Positions 34,754 through 41,846 of a stretch of DNA of 64,000 bases are shown here, piece after piece. Below the pieces are notes generated by a model that was given only the letters and a program-made list of their open reading frames with translations, ran no database searches and was not told where the DNA came from. The first letter of the stretch is position 1; each line of letters opens with the position of its first letter. Where the stretch lies: positions 1,205,001 through 1,269,000 of the forward strand of contig NZ_CP092473.1 in assembly GCF_014287515.2 (NCBI RefSeq). The letters run 5' to 3'. The position numbers and the translations under genes are program-made. Source of the stretch: Roseburia rectibacter. Lineage in GTDB: Bacteria > Bacillota > Clostridia > Lachnospirales > Lachnospiraceae.

Positions 34754-35833
34754 ATGGCAGCAAAGAAAGTAGTAGTCGGCATGTCCGGTGGTGTGGATTC
34801 CTCCGTGGCAGCATACCTTTTAAAAGAACAGGGATATGACGTCATTGGTGTGACCATGCAGATCTGGCAGGATGAGGATGAATTTGTGCAGGAGGAGAGT
34901 GGCGGATGCTGTGGCCTTTCTGCGGTAGATGATGCGAGAAGAGTGGCAGACCGTCTGGGAATCCCGTATTATGTCATGAATTTTAAACAGGAATTTAAGA
35001 AAAATGTTATGGATTATTTTACCGCGGAATATTTAAAGGGCAGAACGCCGAATCCGTGTATTGCCTGCAACCGTTATGTAAAATGGGAAGCACTGTTAAA
35101 CAGGAGTCTTGCAATTGGTGCAGATTACATTGCAACCGGACATTATGCGAGAATTGAACAGCTTTCTAATGGAAGATATGCGATCAAAAATTCTGTAACG
35201 GCAGCAAAAGATCAGACCTACGCACTTTATAATCTGACGCAGGAGCAGCTATCACATACACTGATGCCGGTTGGTGCCTATCATAAAGATGAGATCCGTA
35301 AGATCGCCGAGAATATCGGTCTTATGGTTGCACATAAAAAAGACAGCCAGGAAATCTGCTTTGTCTCTGACAACGACTATGCCGGTTTTATTGACAGGGA
35401 ATGCAAAGGTCAGGTACCGCCTCCGGGAAATTTTGTCCTGACAGACGGAACTGTGGTTGGAAAACATAAAGGAATCACACATTACACGATCGGACAGAGA
35501 AAAGGACTCGGAATCGCATTTGGGCATCCGGTTTTTGTCACAGAGATACGTCCGGAGACAAATGAAGTTGTACTTGGCGAGAATAAAGATGTGTTTACCT
35601 ATGAACTGGATGCGGATCATATTAATTTTATGTCAATTCCGGATATTAAAGATGAGATGCTTTTAAAAGCCAAAATACGTTATTCTCACAGTGGAAGTAT
35701 GTGCAAGGTAACAAGAACAGGGGAGGATACGATACACTGTGAATTTTTAGAGCCGGTGCGTGCGGTAACTCCGGGTCAGGCAGTTGTATTGTATGATGGA
35801 GAATATGTTGCCGGGGGTGGTACCATCCTTTAG
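34754..35833 (+). CDS. mnmA: tRNA-specific 2-thiouridylase
   Basis: 359 residues from ATG 34754, 6 bases after GGAG; the ATG at 34742 is too close to that site. The PP-loop VGMSGGVDSSVAA is at the N-terminus, the first catalytic Cys lies in NPCIACNRYVKWE and the second in SQEICFVSD. TrmU/MnmA makes 2-thiouridine at U34 of tRNAs for Lys, Glu and Gln. The C-terminal barrel (GQRKGLGIAFGHPVFV, VRAVTPGQAVVLYDG) is complete. It is monocistronic or co-transcribed with metH 97 bases downstream. Confidence 0.96.
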   Translation: MAAKKVVVGMSGGVDSSVAAYLLKEQGYDVIGVTMQIWQDEDEFVQEESGGCCGLSAVDDARRVADRLGIPYYVMNFKQEFKKNVMDYFTAEYLKGRTPNPCIACNRYVKWEALLNRSLAIGADYIATGHYARIEQLSNGRYAIKNSVTAAKDQTYALYNLTQEQLSHTLMPVGAYHKDEIRKIAENIGLMVAHKKDSQEICFVSDNDYAGFIDRECKGQVPPPGNFVLTDGTVVGKHKGITHYTIGQRKGLGIAFGHPVFVTEIRPETNEVVLGENKDVFTYELDADHINFMSIPDIKDEMLLKAKIRYSHSGSMCKVTRTGEDTIHCEFLEPVRAVTPGQAVVLYDGEYVAGGGTIL

Positions 35834-35930
35834 AAAAGTATAAACAACAGAGAACTGCTGAAGTGATTCGATGAATAGACGGCAGATCACAGAAATACAA
35901 ATGACATGGAAAAGAAAGGAACTGGCAGAG

Positions 35931-38378
35931 ATGACAAGAGAAGCGTTTAGAGAGCTGGTAAAAAATGGTCCGGTACTGCTTGATGGTGCGACAGGAACGA
36001 ATTTACAGAAAGCAGGAATGCCGGTCGGAGTATGTCCGGAGCAGTGGATTCTGGAAAATTCAGAAGTACTGGTTAATCTGCAGAAACAGTATGTGGAGGC
36101 AGGCACAGATATTTTATTTGCTCCGACTTTTACCGCGAGCAGGATCAAGTTAAAAGAATACGGTTTAGAAGATCATTTAGAGGAGATGAACCGTAAGCTG
36201 GTCGCATTGTCAAAAGAAGCTGCAAAAGGTACGGATGCGCTGGTTGCCGGAGATCTTACCATGACAGGAGAACAGCTTTACCCGTTAGGAGATCTGATGT
36301 TTGAAGACCTGGTGAATGTTTATAAAGAACAGGCAAAGATCATCGCAGATGCAGGGGCTGACCTTTTTGTAGTTGAGACGATGATGAGCCTGCAGGAATG
36401 CCGTGCGGCGGTACTTGCGATCCGGGAAGTGTGTGATCTGCCGATTATGGTTTCACTGACCTACAATGAAGACGGAAGAACACTCTACGGAACTGATCCG
36501 GTTACAGCGGTTGTTGTGATGCAGAGTCTTGGTGCGGATGCGGTCGGGATGAACTGTTCAACCGGACCGGAGGCTATGTTAGAACCGATCGCAAAAATGG
36601 CAGAGTACGCAACGATACCGCTTCTTGCGAAACCGAATGCCGGCATGCCGGAGTTGATCGATGGTCAGACCGTTTTTAATGTAGAACCGGAAGAATTTGC
36701 CGAAGTCGGGAAAAAGTTAGTCGAAGAGGGAGCAGCCATCATTGGAGGATGCTGTGGAACAACACCGGAACATATCCGTGCTTTAAAGCAGGCAGTAAAG
36801 GATATTCCGGTCAAAGCACCGCTTCAGACAAAGAGAAGAATGCTGACTTCAGAACGCAAATCAGTGGAGATCACACTCGATGGACGTTTTATGGTCATTG
36901 GAGAGCGCATTAACCCGACCGGAAAGAAAAAGCTGCAGGCTGAGTTAAAAGAAGGTTCTTTAAATCTTGTCCGCACGATGGCATTAGAGCAGGAAGAAAA
37001 CGGAGCGTCGATCCTTGATATCAATATGGGTATGAATGGTATTGATGAGAAAGAAATGATGCTGCGTACCATATATGAGGTAACTTCAACGGTGGACTGC
37101 CCGCTTTGTATTGATTCCAGCCACGTAGATATTATTGAGGCTGCACTTCGTATTTATCCGGGACGTGCACTTATCAACTCAATATCACTGGAAAAAGAAA
37201 AGTTTGAAAAACTCCTTCCAATTGCAAAGAAATATGGTGCAATGTTTATCCTGCTTCCTCTCTCAGATGAGGGGCTGCCGAAAGATTCTGCAGAGAAACA
37301 TGGAATTATCCGCACGATCATGGATGAGGCAGTCAGAATTGGTATGGCAAAAGAAGATATCATTGTGGACGGACTGGTTGCCACGATCGGGGCAAATCCA
37401 AATGCCGCATTAGAATGTTTTGAGACTTTTTCTTATTGCAAAAATGAACTGGAACTTCCAACGGCGTGTGGACTTTCCAATATTTCATTTGGACTGCCTG
37501 AGCGTACTTATGTCAATACGGCATTTCTTACGATGGCGATCGCAAACGGACTTACGATGGCGATCGCAAATCCGTCTCAGGAACTTCTGATGAATGCTGC
37601 GTTTGCATCTGATATGCTTTTAAATAAGAAGGAAAGTGATATCCGTTATATTGAAAGGATGAACTTTTTATCAGAAAAATATGCCGGCATGGAACGGGTG
37701 ATGGTTCAAAAGACTCCGACAGATGCATCTGCGAGTGGTGAGACCAAAAAGGAGAGTGCAGGAAGCGGCGTATTTCAGGCAGTTTTAAAGGGAAATAAAG
37801 AGCATGTGTTAGATGAAGTAAAAAAGATGTTAGATGACGGTGCAAAACCGGATGAAATTATCAATGAACATCTGATCGCTGCGATCAATGAAGTGGGAGA
37901 ACTATTTGATAAAAAGAAATATTTTCTGCCACAGCTTATTTCTTCCGCCAATACGATGAAACTTGCAATCGAATATTTAGAGCCGATGTTAGAGCGCAGC
38001 AATACTGAGGCAATGGCAACGATCGTTGTAGCAACTGTTGAGGGGGATATTCATGATATCGGCAAGAATCTGGTGGTTCTGATGCTGAAAAATTACGGGT
38101 ATCATGTGATCGACCTTGGCAAGGATGTTCCGGCAGATGTGATCGTGGATACTGCAATGAAAGAGCGCGCAAAGGTAATAGGCCTTTCTGCACTGATGAC
38201 GACCACGATGATGCGGATGAAAGATGTTGTGGAACTTGCAAAAGAGAAAGGATGCACGGCGAAGATCGTGATCGGAGGAGCGGCGATCACAGAGAGCTTT
38301 TCAGATGAGATCGGAGCGGATGGATATTCCAAAGATGCAGCGGAATGTGTGAAACTGGTGGAACGGTTACTGGCATAA
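35931..38378 (+). CDS. metH: Cobalamin-dependent methionine synthase lacking the reactivation domain
   Basis: 815 residues when started at ATG 35931, 10 bases after AAAGGA; ATGs at 35871 and 35901 give longer products without a good ribosome site. Domain 1 (homocysteine) has Zn ligands C209 (GMNCSTG) and C274-C275 (GGCCGTTP). Domain 2 (methyltetrahydrofolate) shows GERINPTGKKKL and ASILDINMGMNG. Domain 3 (cobalamin) shows DIHDIGKN with D706, H708 and G711. The fourth, AdoMet-binding reactivation domain of E. coli MetH is absent, as in many Firmicutes that use a separate reactivase. Confidence 0.93.
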   Translation: MTREAFRELVKNGPVLLDGATGTNLQKAGMPVGVCPEQWILENSEVLVNLQKQYVEAGTDILFAPTFTASRIKLKEYGLEDHLEEMNRKLVALSKEAAKGTDALVAGDLTMTGEQLYPLGDLMFEDLVNVYKEQAKIIADAGADLFVVETMMSLQECRAAVLAIREVCDLPIMVSLTYNEDGRTLYGTDPVTAVVVMQSLGADAVGMNCSTGPEAMLEPIAKMAEYATIPLLAKPNAGMPELIDGQTVFNVEPEEFAEVGKKLVEEGAAIIGGCCGTTPEHIRALKQAVKDIPVKAPLQTKRRMLTSERKSVEITLDGRFMVIGERINPTGKKKLQAELKEGSLNLVRTMALEQEENGASILDINMGMNGIDEKEMMLRTIYEVTSTVDCPLCIDSSHVDIIEAALRIYPGRALINSISLEKEKFEKLLPIAKKYGAMFILLPLSDEGLPKDSAEKHGIIRTIMDEAVRIGMAKEDIIVDGLVATIGANPNAALECFETFSYCKNELELPTACGLSNISFGLPERTYVNTAFLTMAIANGLTMAIANPSQELLMNAAFASDMLLNKKESDIRYIERMNFLSEKYAGMERVMVQKTPTDASASGETKKESAGSGVFQAVLKGNKEHVLDEVKKMLDDGAKPDEIINEHLIAAINEVGELFDKKKYFLPQLISSANTMKLAIEYLEPMLERSNTEAMATIVVATVEGDIHDIGKNLVVLMLKNYGYHVIDLGKDVPADVIVDTAMKERAKVIGLSALMTTTMMRMKDVVELAKEKGCTAKIVIGGAAITESFSDEIGADGYSKDAAECVKLVERLLA

Positions 38379-38442
38379 TCTGGTTGTTTTGTTGTTAAAG
38401 AATGTTTTTTTGAAATTTTTTGAAAAAATATGAAAAAAAGTG

Positions 38443-38471
38443 TTGACATTTTTATTTTGAAATAGTATACT
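38443..38471 (+). promoter_or_regulatory. Strong sigma-A promoter for the tRNA pair
   Basis: TTGACA (38443-38448), 17-base spacer, TATACT (38466-38471), 36 bases before tRNA-Val. Confidence 0.85.
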
Positions 38472-38506
38472 TTAGAAGTCGGTTGCGGAAAGCGACCGAC
38501 ACGGAC

Positions 38507-38579
38507 GGGATCTTAGCTCAGCTGGGAGAGCATCTGCCTTACAAGCAGAGGGTCATAGGTTCGAGCCCTATAGGTCCCA
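38507..38579 (+). tRNA. tRNA-Val (UAC)
   Basis: Cloverleaf: acceptor GGGATCT/AGGTCCC (one G-T), D-arm GCTC/GAGC, anticodon stem TCTGC/GCAGA with loop CTTACAA (anticodon TAC), T-stem ATAGG/CCTAT with TTCGAGC, discriminator A. CCA is not encoded. Confidence 0.95.
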
Positions 38580-38611
38580 TTACATCAGAACTTCTGATGA
38601 CAATTTAATAT

Positions 38612-38685
38612 GGCGGAATAGCTCAGTTGGCTAGAGCATACGGTTCATACCCGTAGTGTCGAGAGTTCGAATCTCCCTTCCGCTA
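38612..38685 (+). tRNA. tRNA-Met (CAU), elongator type
   Basis: Acceptor GGCGGAA/TTCCGCT with a G1-T72 pair, D-arm GCTC/GAGC, anticodon stem TACGG/CCGTA with loop TTCATAC (CAT), T-stem GAGAG/CTCTC... with TTCGAAT, discriminator A. The initiator features (three G-C pairs in the anticodon stem and C1-A72) are absent, so elongator Met is preferred over initiator; a tRNA-Ile with modified C34 is less likely. Confidence 0.88.
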
Positions 38686-38689
38686 CTTC

Positions 38690-38717
38690 AAGACCTCAGA
38701 CATTCTGAGGTCTTTTG
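38690..38717 (+). terminator. Terminator of the tRNA operon
   Basis: AAGACCTCAG (38690-38699) pairs with CTGAGGTCTT (38705-38714), followed by TTT. Confidence 0.9.
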
Positions 38718-38738
38718 TTGTATATCGGTATTTTTTTC

Positions 38739-38852
38739 TGTATAATAAGATCGGGATGCCGGTATTTAAGAAAAAGTGATATTGAAGAGATATTATCAGA
38801 GACAGAAGCAAGAGGATTTACACCATGTTCGAAGTGTAATCCACCACAGTAA
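38739..38852 (+). pseudogene. Remnant of an Ada-like Cys-rich metal-binding domain
   Basis: A frame with no start codon ends at TAA 38850 and encodes GCRYLRKSDIEEILSETEAR followed by GFTPCSKCNPPQ. This is the C-terminal pattern of the small Cys-x-x-Cys metal-binding modules seen in Ada-like and nuclease-associated proteins. The upstream part is missing behind the tRNA terminator, so it looks like a leftover gene end. The 26 bases before ispF (AAAATTTTATGAAAGGGATAG) give the ispF ribosome site. Confidence 0.4.
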
Positions 38853-38878
38853 AAATTTTATGAAAGGGATAGAAAAAA

Positions 38879-39424
38879 ATGCGTGTAGGAATGGGATATG
38901 ATGTTCACAAATTAGTTGCGGGAAGAGACCTGATTATTGGCGGGGTAAAGATTCCGCATACATTAGGGCTTTTGGGACACTCGGATGCAGATGTTTTACT
39001 TCATGCTATTATGGATGCTCTGCTTGGTGCAGCAGCTCTTGGTGATATTGGAAAACATTTTCCGGACACTGATCCGAAATATGAAGGAATTTCAAGTATT
39101 AAATTACTTGAACATGTGGCAGAACTGATTGCAGAAAAAGGTTATATCGTGGAAAATATTGATGCGACGATCATTGCACAGAAGCCGAAGATGCGTCCGC
39201 ATATTGAACAGATGGAGAAAAATATTGCAGAAGCACTTAAGATATCAGAAGACCAGATAAATGTGAAGGCAACAACAGAAGAAGGACTGGGATTTACCGG
39301 AACAGAACAGGGAATTTCTGCGCAGGCAGTCTGTGCATTGACAACGATCTATGAGAACAGCGTCAGTGTGGCTGATTCTGCCGGAGGCTGTGCGGGATGT
39401 CCGGGACGTGCCTGTGGGAGATAA
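38879..39424 (+). CDS. ispF: 2-C-methyl-D-erythritol 2,4-cyclodiphosphate synthase with a Cys-rich tail
   Basis: 181 residues; ATG 38879 after GAAAGGGA. The active-site metal ligands D8 and H10 (GYDVHKL) and the later [20 protein letters not shown] are intact, as is [18 protein letters not shown]. IspF makes the cyclic intermediate of the MEP isoprenoid pathway. Typical IspF is about 157 residues; this one adds about 20 with Cys171-x2-Cys174-x4-Cys179 at the end, perhaps a metal or redox site or a species-specific tail. Confidence 0.95.
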   Translation: MRVGMGYDVHKLVAGRDLIIGGVKIPHTLGLLGHSDADVLLHAIMDALLGAAALGDIGKHFPDTDPKYEGISSIKLLEHVAELIAEKGYIVENIDATIIAQKPKMRPHIEQMEKNIAEALKISEDQINVKATTEEGLGFTGTEQGISAQAVCALTTIYENSVSVADSAGGCAGCPGRACGR

Positions 39425-39446
39425 AAGACAGCATTATTTTTATTGG

Positions 39447-39484
39447 GATTGCATATGATGGCAGATGTGTTATCATATGCAATC
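39447..39484. terminator. Bidirectional terminator between ispF and the XRE gene
   Basis: GATTGCATATGAT pairs exactly with ATCATATGCAATC, followed by a T-rich stretch on the plus side (CGTTTTA) and A-rich on the other. It serves convergent genes. Confidence 0.8.
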
Positions 39485-39489
39485 TCGTT

Positions 39490-39873
39490 TTAGTTATTGT
39501 TAGAAGATTGCAGGCGTTGGATCATAAGATCGATCAATCCGGCAAAAAAGATGGCATCTTCTTTGGAAAGAGCTTTTTTCTTATAAAAGACAGGAGTATT
39601 TTCCTGACTATTCAGTTTTTGTTTTAAAATTTCCAGATCATGGGAAATATCATTGTGATTTTCATCATTTGTATCCATACATTCACTTCCGAAAAGTAAA
39701 TAGTTGACCGGGACATGAAAGTAATCCGCGATTTGCATTAAGCGGGAAGCTGGGAAAGAACCTTTTCGCAACTGACTAATATATCCATTTGAAAAACCCA
39801 GTTCTTTTTCAAGACGGGAGACAGGAATTTTATATTCTTTACATAGTTCTTTGACACGATCCACACTATTCAT
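39490..39873 (-). CDS. XRE-family transcriptional regulator
   Basis: 127 residues on the minus strand; the start at 39873 has AGGAGG upstream. Residues about 5-60 are a Cro/CI-type helix-turn-helix: VKELCKEYKIPVSRLEKELG, then FSNGYISQLRKGSFPASRLM, ADYFHVPVNYLLFG. The C-terminal half is acidic with no clear sensing domain. It is transcribed away from the glycosyltransferase gene, and repeats resembling operators lie in the shared region, including over its own promoter side. Autoregulation is inferred. Confidence 0.85.
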   Translation of the reverse strand: MNSVDRVKELCKEYKIPVSRLEKELGFSNGYISQLRKGSFPASRLMQIADYFHVPVNYLLFGSECMDTNDENHNDISHDLEILKQKLNSQENTPVFYKKKALSKEDAIFFAGLIDLMIQRLQSSNNN

Positions 39874-39891
39874 AGAGTACCTCCTTGTATT

Positions 39892-40054
39892 TTTAGAGAA
39901 TAGACTAAAAACAGCATTGACAAATTAGAGATTACTCTATATAATGACCTTATGATTTAGAGAAAAGCCTAAATAGAGTAGACTCAATATGATAACGACG
40001 ATTCATATTTTAGATGATGCTCTAAAAAGTGTCAATGTTTTTCTCTAAATCAGT
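39892..40054. promoter_or_regulatory. Operator cluster and sigma-A promoter in the divergent region
   Basis: Two copies of TTTAG-N8-CTAAA (39892-39909 and 39956-39973) have the same arms and spacing. Between them a strong plus-strand promoter is present: TTGACA (39917-39922), 17 bases, TATAAT (39940-39945). The spacer holds the palindrome TAGAGATTACTCTA. Another CTCTAAA half-site lies near 40042-40049. The arrangement suits repression of the promoter by the XRE protein. Confidence 0.75.
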
Positions 40055-40073
40055 AAAGAGAGGTCATATACGG

Positions 40074-41669
40074 ATGTTAGAGAAAGTAAAAAAAATACCG
40101 AAGTCAGCTATATTATATTTGGTATTGGCGATTTTTATGATATTAGCTGTGTCTATGAAGGTAAATTATTACATTGATGAGATTTATACCTATGGATTAT
40201 CGAACTACAATGGAAATGGAATTGATATGGAAATTGAGTATGATAAGACATATACGCCAGGAACGTCAGTGTATGATGATTATATGAAAGTACAGAACGG
40301 ACAGCGTTTTGATTATGTGAATGTATGGAGAAATCAGACAAATGATGTTCATCCGCCTTTATATTATGCTTTGATACATACGATTTGTTCCGTTTTCCCG
40401 AATAAATTTTCGAAATGGTTTGCTGCCGGCATCAATATCATTTTTGTTCTGCTGACACTATATATGGTAAGAAAAATAATAAATCTGTTTACGGATGATA
40501 AGTTTATTTTGTGGAGCATATCACTTTCATTTGTGACGCTCAGCGGAATTATTATGACGGCAACCTACCTCAGAATGTATTGCATGGCAACGTTCTGGGT
40601 AACTCTGCTGACCTGTCTGTTTCTGAAACAGGTTGATGAAAAACAGACCAGAAAATTTTATCTACTGACAGGTCTGACAACGATAGCAGGTGCACTTACG
40701 CATTATTATGTGATCGTATATGCATTCTTTCTGTCCGTTGTTTATGGGATTTATCTGCTAAAAAAGAAACGGTATGCAGAGACAGCGTGGTTCTGTCTGA
40801 CAATGGGATGTGCAGGTGGTATTTCAATCGCGGTTTTCCCGGCGATGATCAAACATATTTTCTTTGGATATCGCGGAACGGAGGCGATTGACAATTTTAA
40901 AAAGAGTGATAATTACTGGGATAATCTGAAGGCGTTTTTCCAGATCGTGAACAGTCAGCTGTTTGGAAATATACTGGCATATATTTTGATTGCTTTGTTT
41001 GTATTGGCGTGTGTTGGTATGTTACAGAAATATACGGATGTTCTGACAGAAAGTAAAATGACAAAGCTGTCATTACCGTTAGATTATAAGGTTAAGATCC
41101 GTTATATTCTGATTTTTGCGCCGTGTGTCTGCTATTTTATGATCGTATCGAAAATAACCTTTGTAAATGCAGACCGGTATATGTGGCCGATTTATGCGAT
41201 CGCATTTACGGCTGTGATGTGTCTGACCTGCGCGATTTGGAGACAGGTATTGAAAGACGGAGCGTTTATCGTGGTAACGGCAATGATGATCGCGGTGATC
41301 GCCTGGGGAAGTTTTTCATCCTGCGGATGGCAGTATCTTTTTCAAGAAAGTCAGAATTTACTTGCGGAGGCATATGCACACAATCAGTATGACTGTATTT
41401 GTGTGTTGGAGGGAGAAAGTTACTGGCTGTACCCGGAATTTGCAGAGTATTCTAATTATAAAAGCATTACATTTGTTACCGCAGATGAGATTGAACAGGG
41501 ACAGATCTCAAATTGGGCAGATCATAACGATGGAATTGTGATATCTTATATCAATTATCCGGGAGACCGGGATGAGAATCTGAATAAGTTAAAAGAAATG
41601 TATGGTTATACGGGATATGAGTATCTTGGAACATATGGCATGGATAATACCTATTTCCTGCACAGATAA
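40074..41669 (+). CDS. Membrane GT-C glycosyltransferase, family 39-like
   Basis: 531 residues if started at ATG 40074 (after AGAGAGGTC); the frame opens at 40029 with no ribosome site. About ten membrane segments. The first extracellular loop has the DE motif VNYYIDEIYTYG and the typical DVHPPLYYALIH, as in PMT/ArnT and related lipid-linked-sugar transferases. The C-terminal 100 residues form a soluble extracellular part. It likely adds a sugar to a surface polymer or protein; the acceptor is not evident. The promoter upstream carries operators, so XRE control is likely. Confidence 0.8.
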   Translation: MLEKVKKIPKSAILYLVLAIFMILAVSMKVNYYIDEIYTYGLSNYNGNGIDMEIEYDKTYTPGTSVYDDYMKVQNGQRFDYVNVWRNQTNDVHPPLYYALIHTICSVFPNKFSKWFAAGINIIFVLLTLYMVRKIINLFTDDKFILWSISLSFVTLSGIIMTATYLRMYCMATFWVTLLTCLFLKQVDEKQTRKFYLLTGLTTIAGALTHYYVIVYAFFLSVVYGIYLLKKKRYAETAWFCLTMGCAGGISIAVFPAMIKHIFFGYRGTEAIDNFKKSDNYWDNLKAFFQIVNSQLFGNILAYILIALFVLACVGMLQKYTDVLTESKMTKLSLPLDYKVKIRYILIFAPCVCYFMIVSKITFVNADRYMWPIYAIAFTAVMCLTCAIWRQVLKDGAFIVVTAMMIAVIAWGSFSSCGWQYLFQESQNLLAEAYAHNQYDCICVLEGESYWLYPEFAEYSNYKSITFVTADEIEQGQISNWADHNDGIVISYINYPGDRDENLNKLKEMYGYTGYEYLGTYGMDNTYFLHR

Positions 41670-41695
41670 AAATACATAAAAAAATATAAAATTTA

Positions 41696-41724
41696 TTGAC
41701 ACGATCATAAAAATAAGATATGAT
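41696..41724 (+). promoter_or_regulatory. Sigma-A promoter for the surface protein gene
   Basis: TTGACA (41696-41701), 17 bases, TATGAT (41719-41724). The leader of about 115 bases to ATG 41847 shows no riboswitch that I can recognise. Confidence 0.75.
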
Positions 41725-41846
41725 AAACTATATTTTGGCGAATTGAAATGAGACTCAGATATATTTTTTGTAAGGACATCAGGGGATATTCAAAACAAGG
41801 ATATATACTGGGTCTTTTTATGTACAAAAGAAGGGAAAATGAGTAT

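Noticed and set aside
41725..41846. c-di-GMP riboswitch in the leader of the surface protein
   Set aside because: The conserved GEMM blocks are absent.
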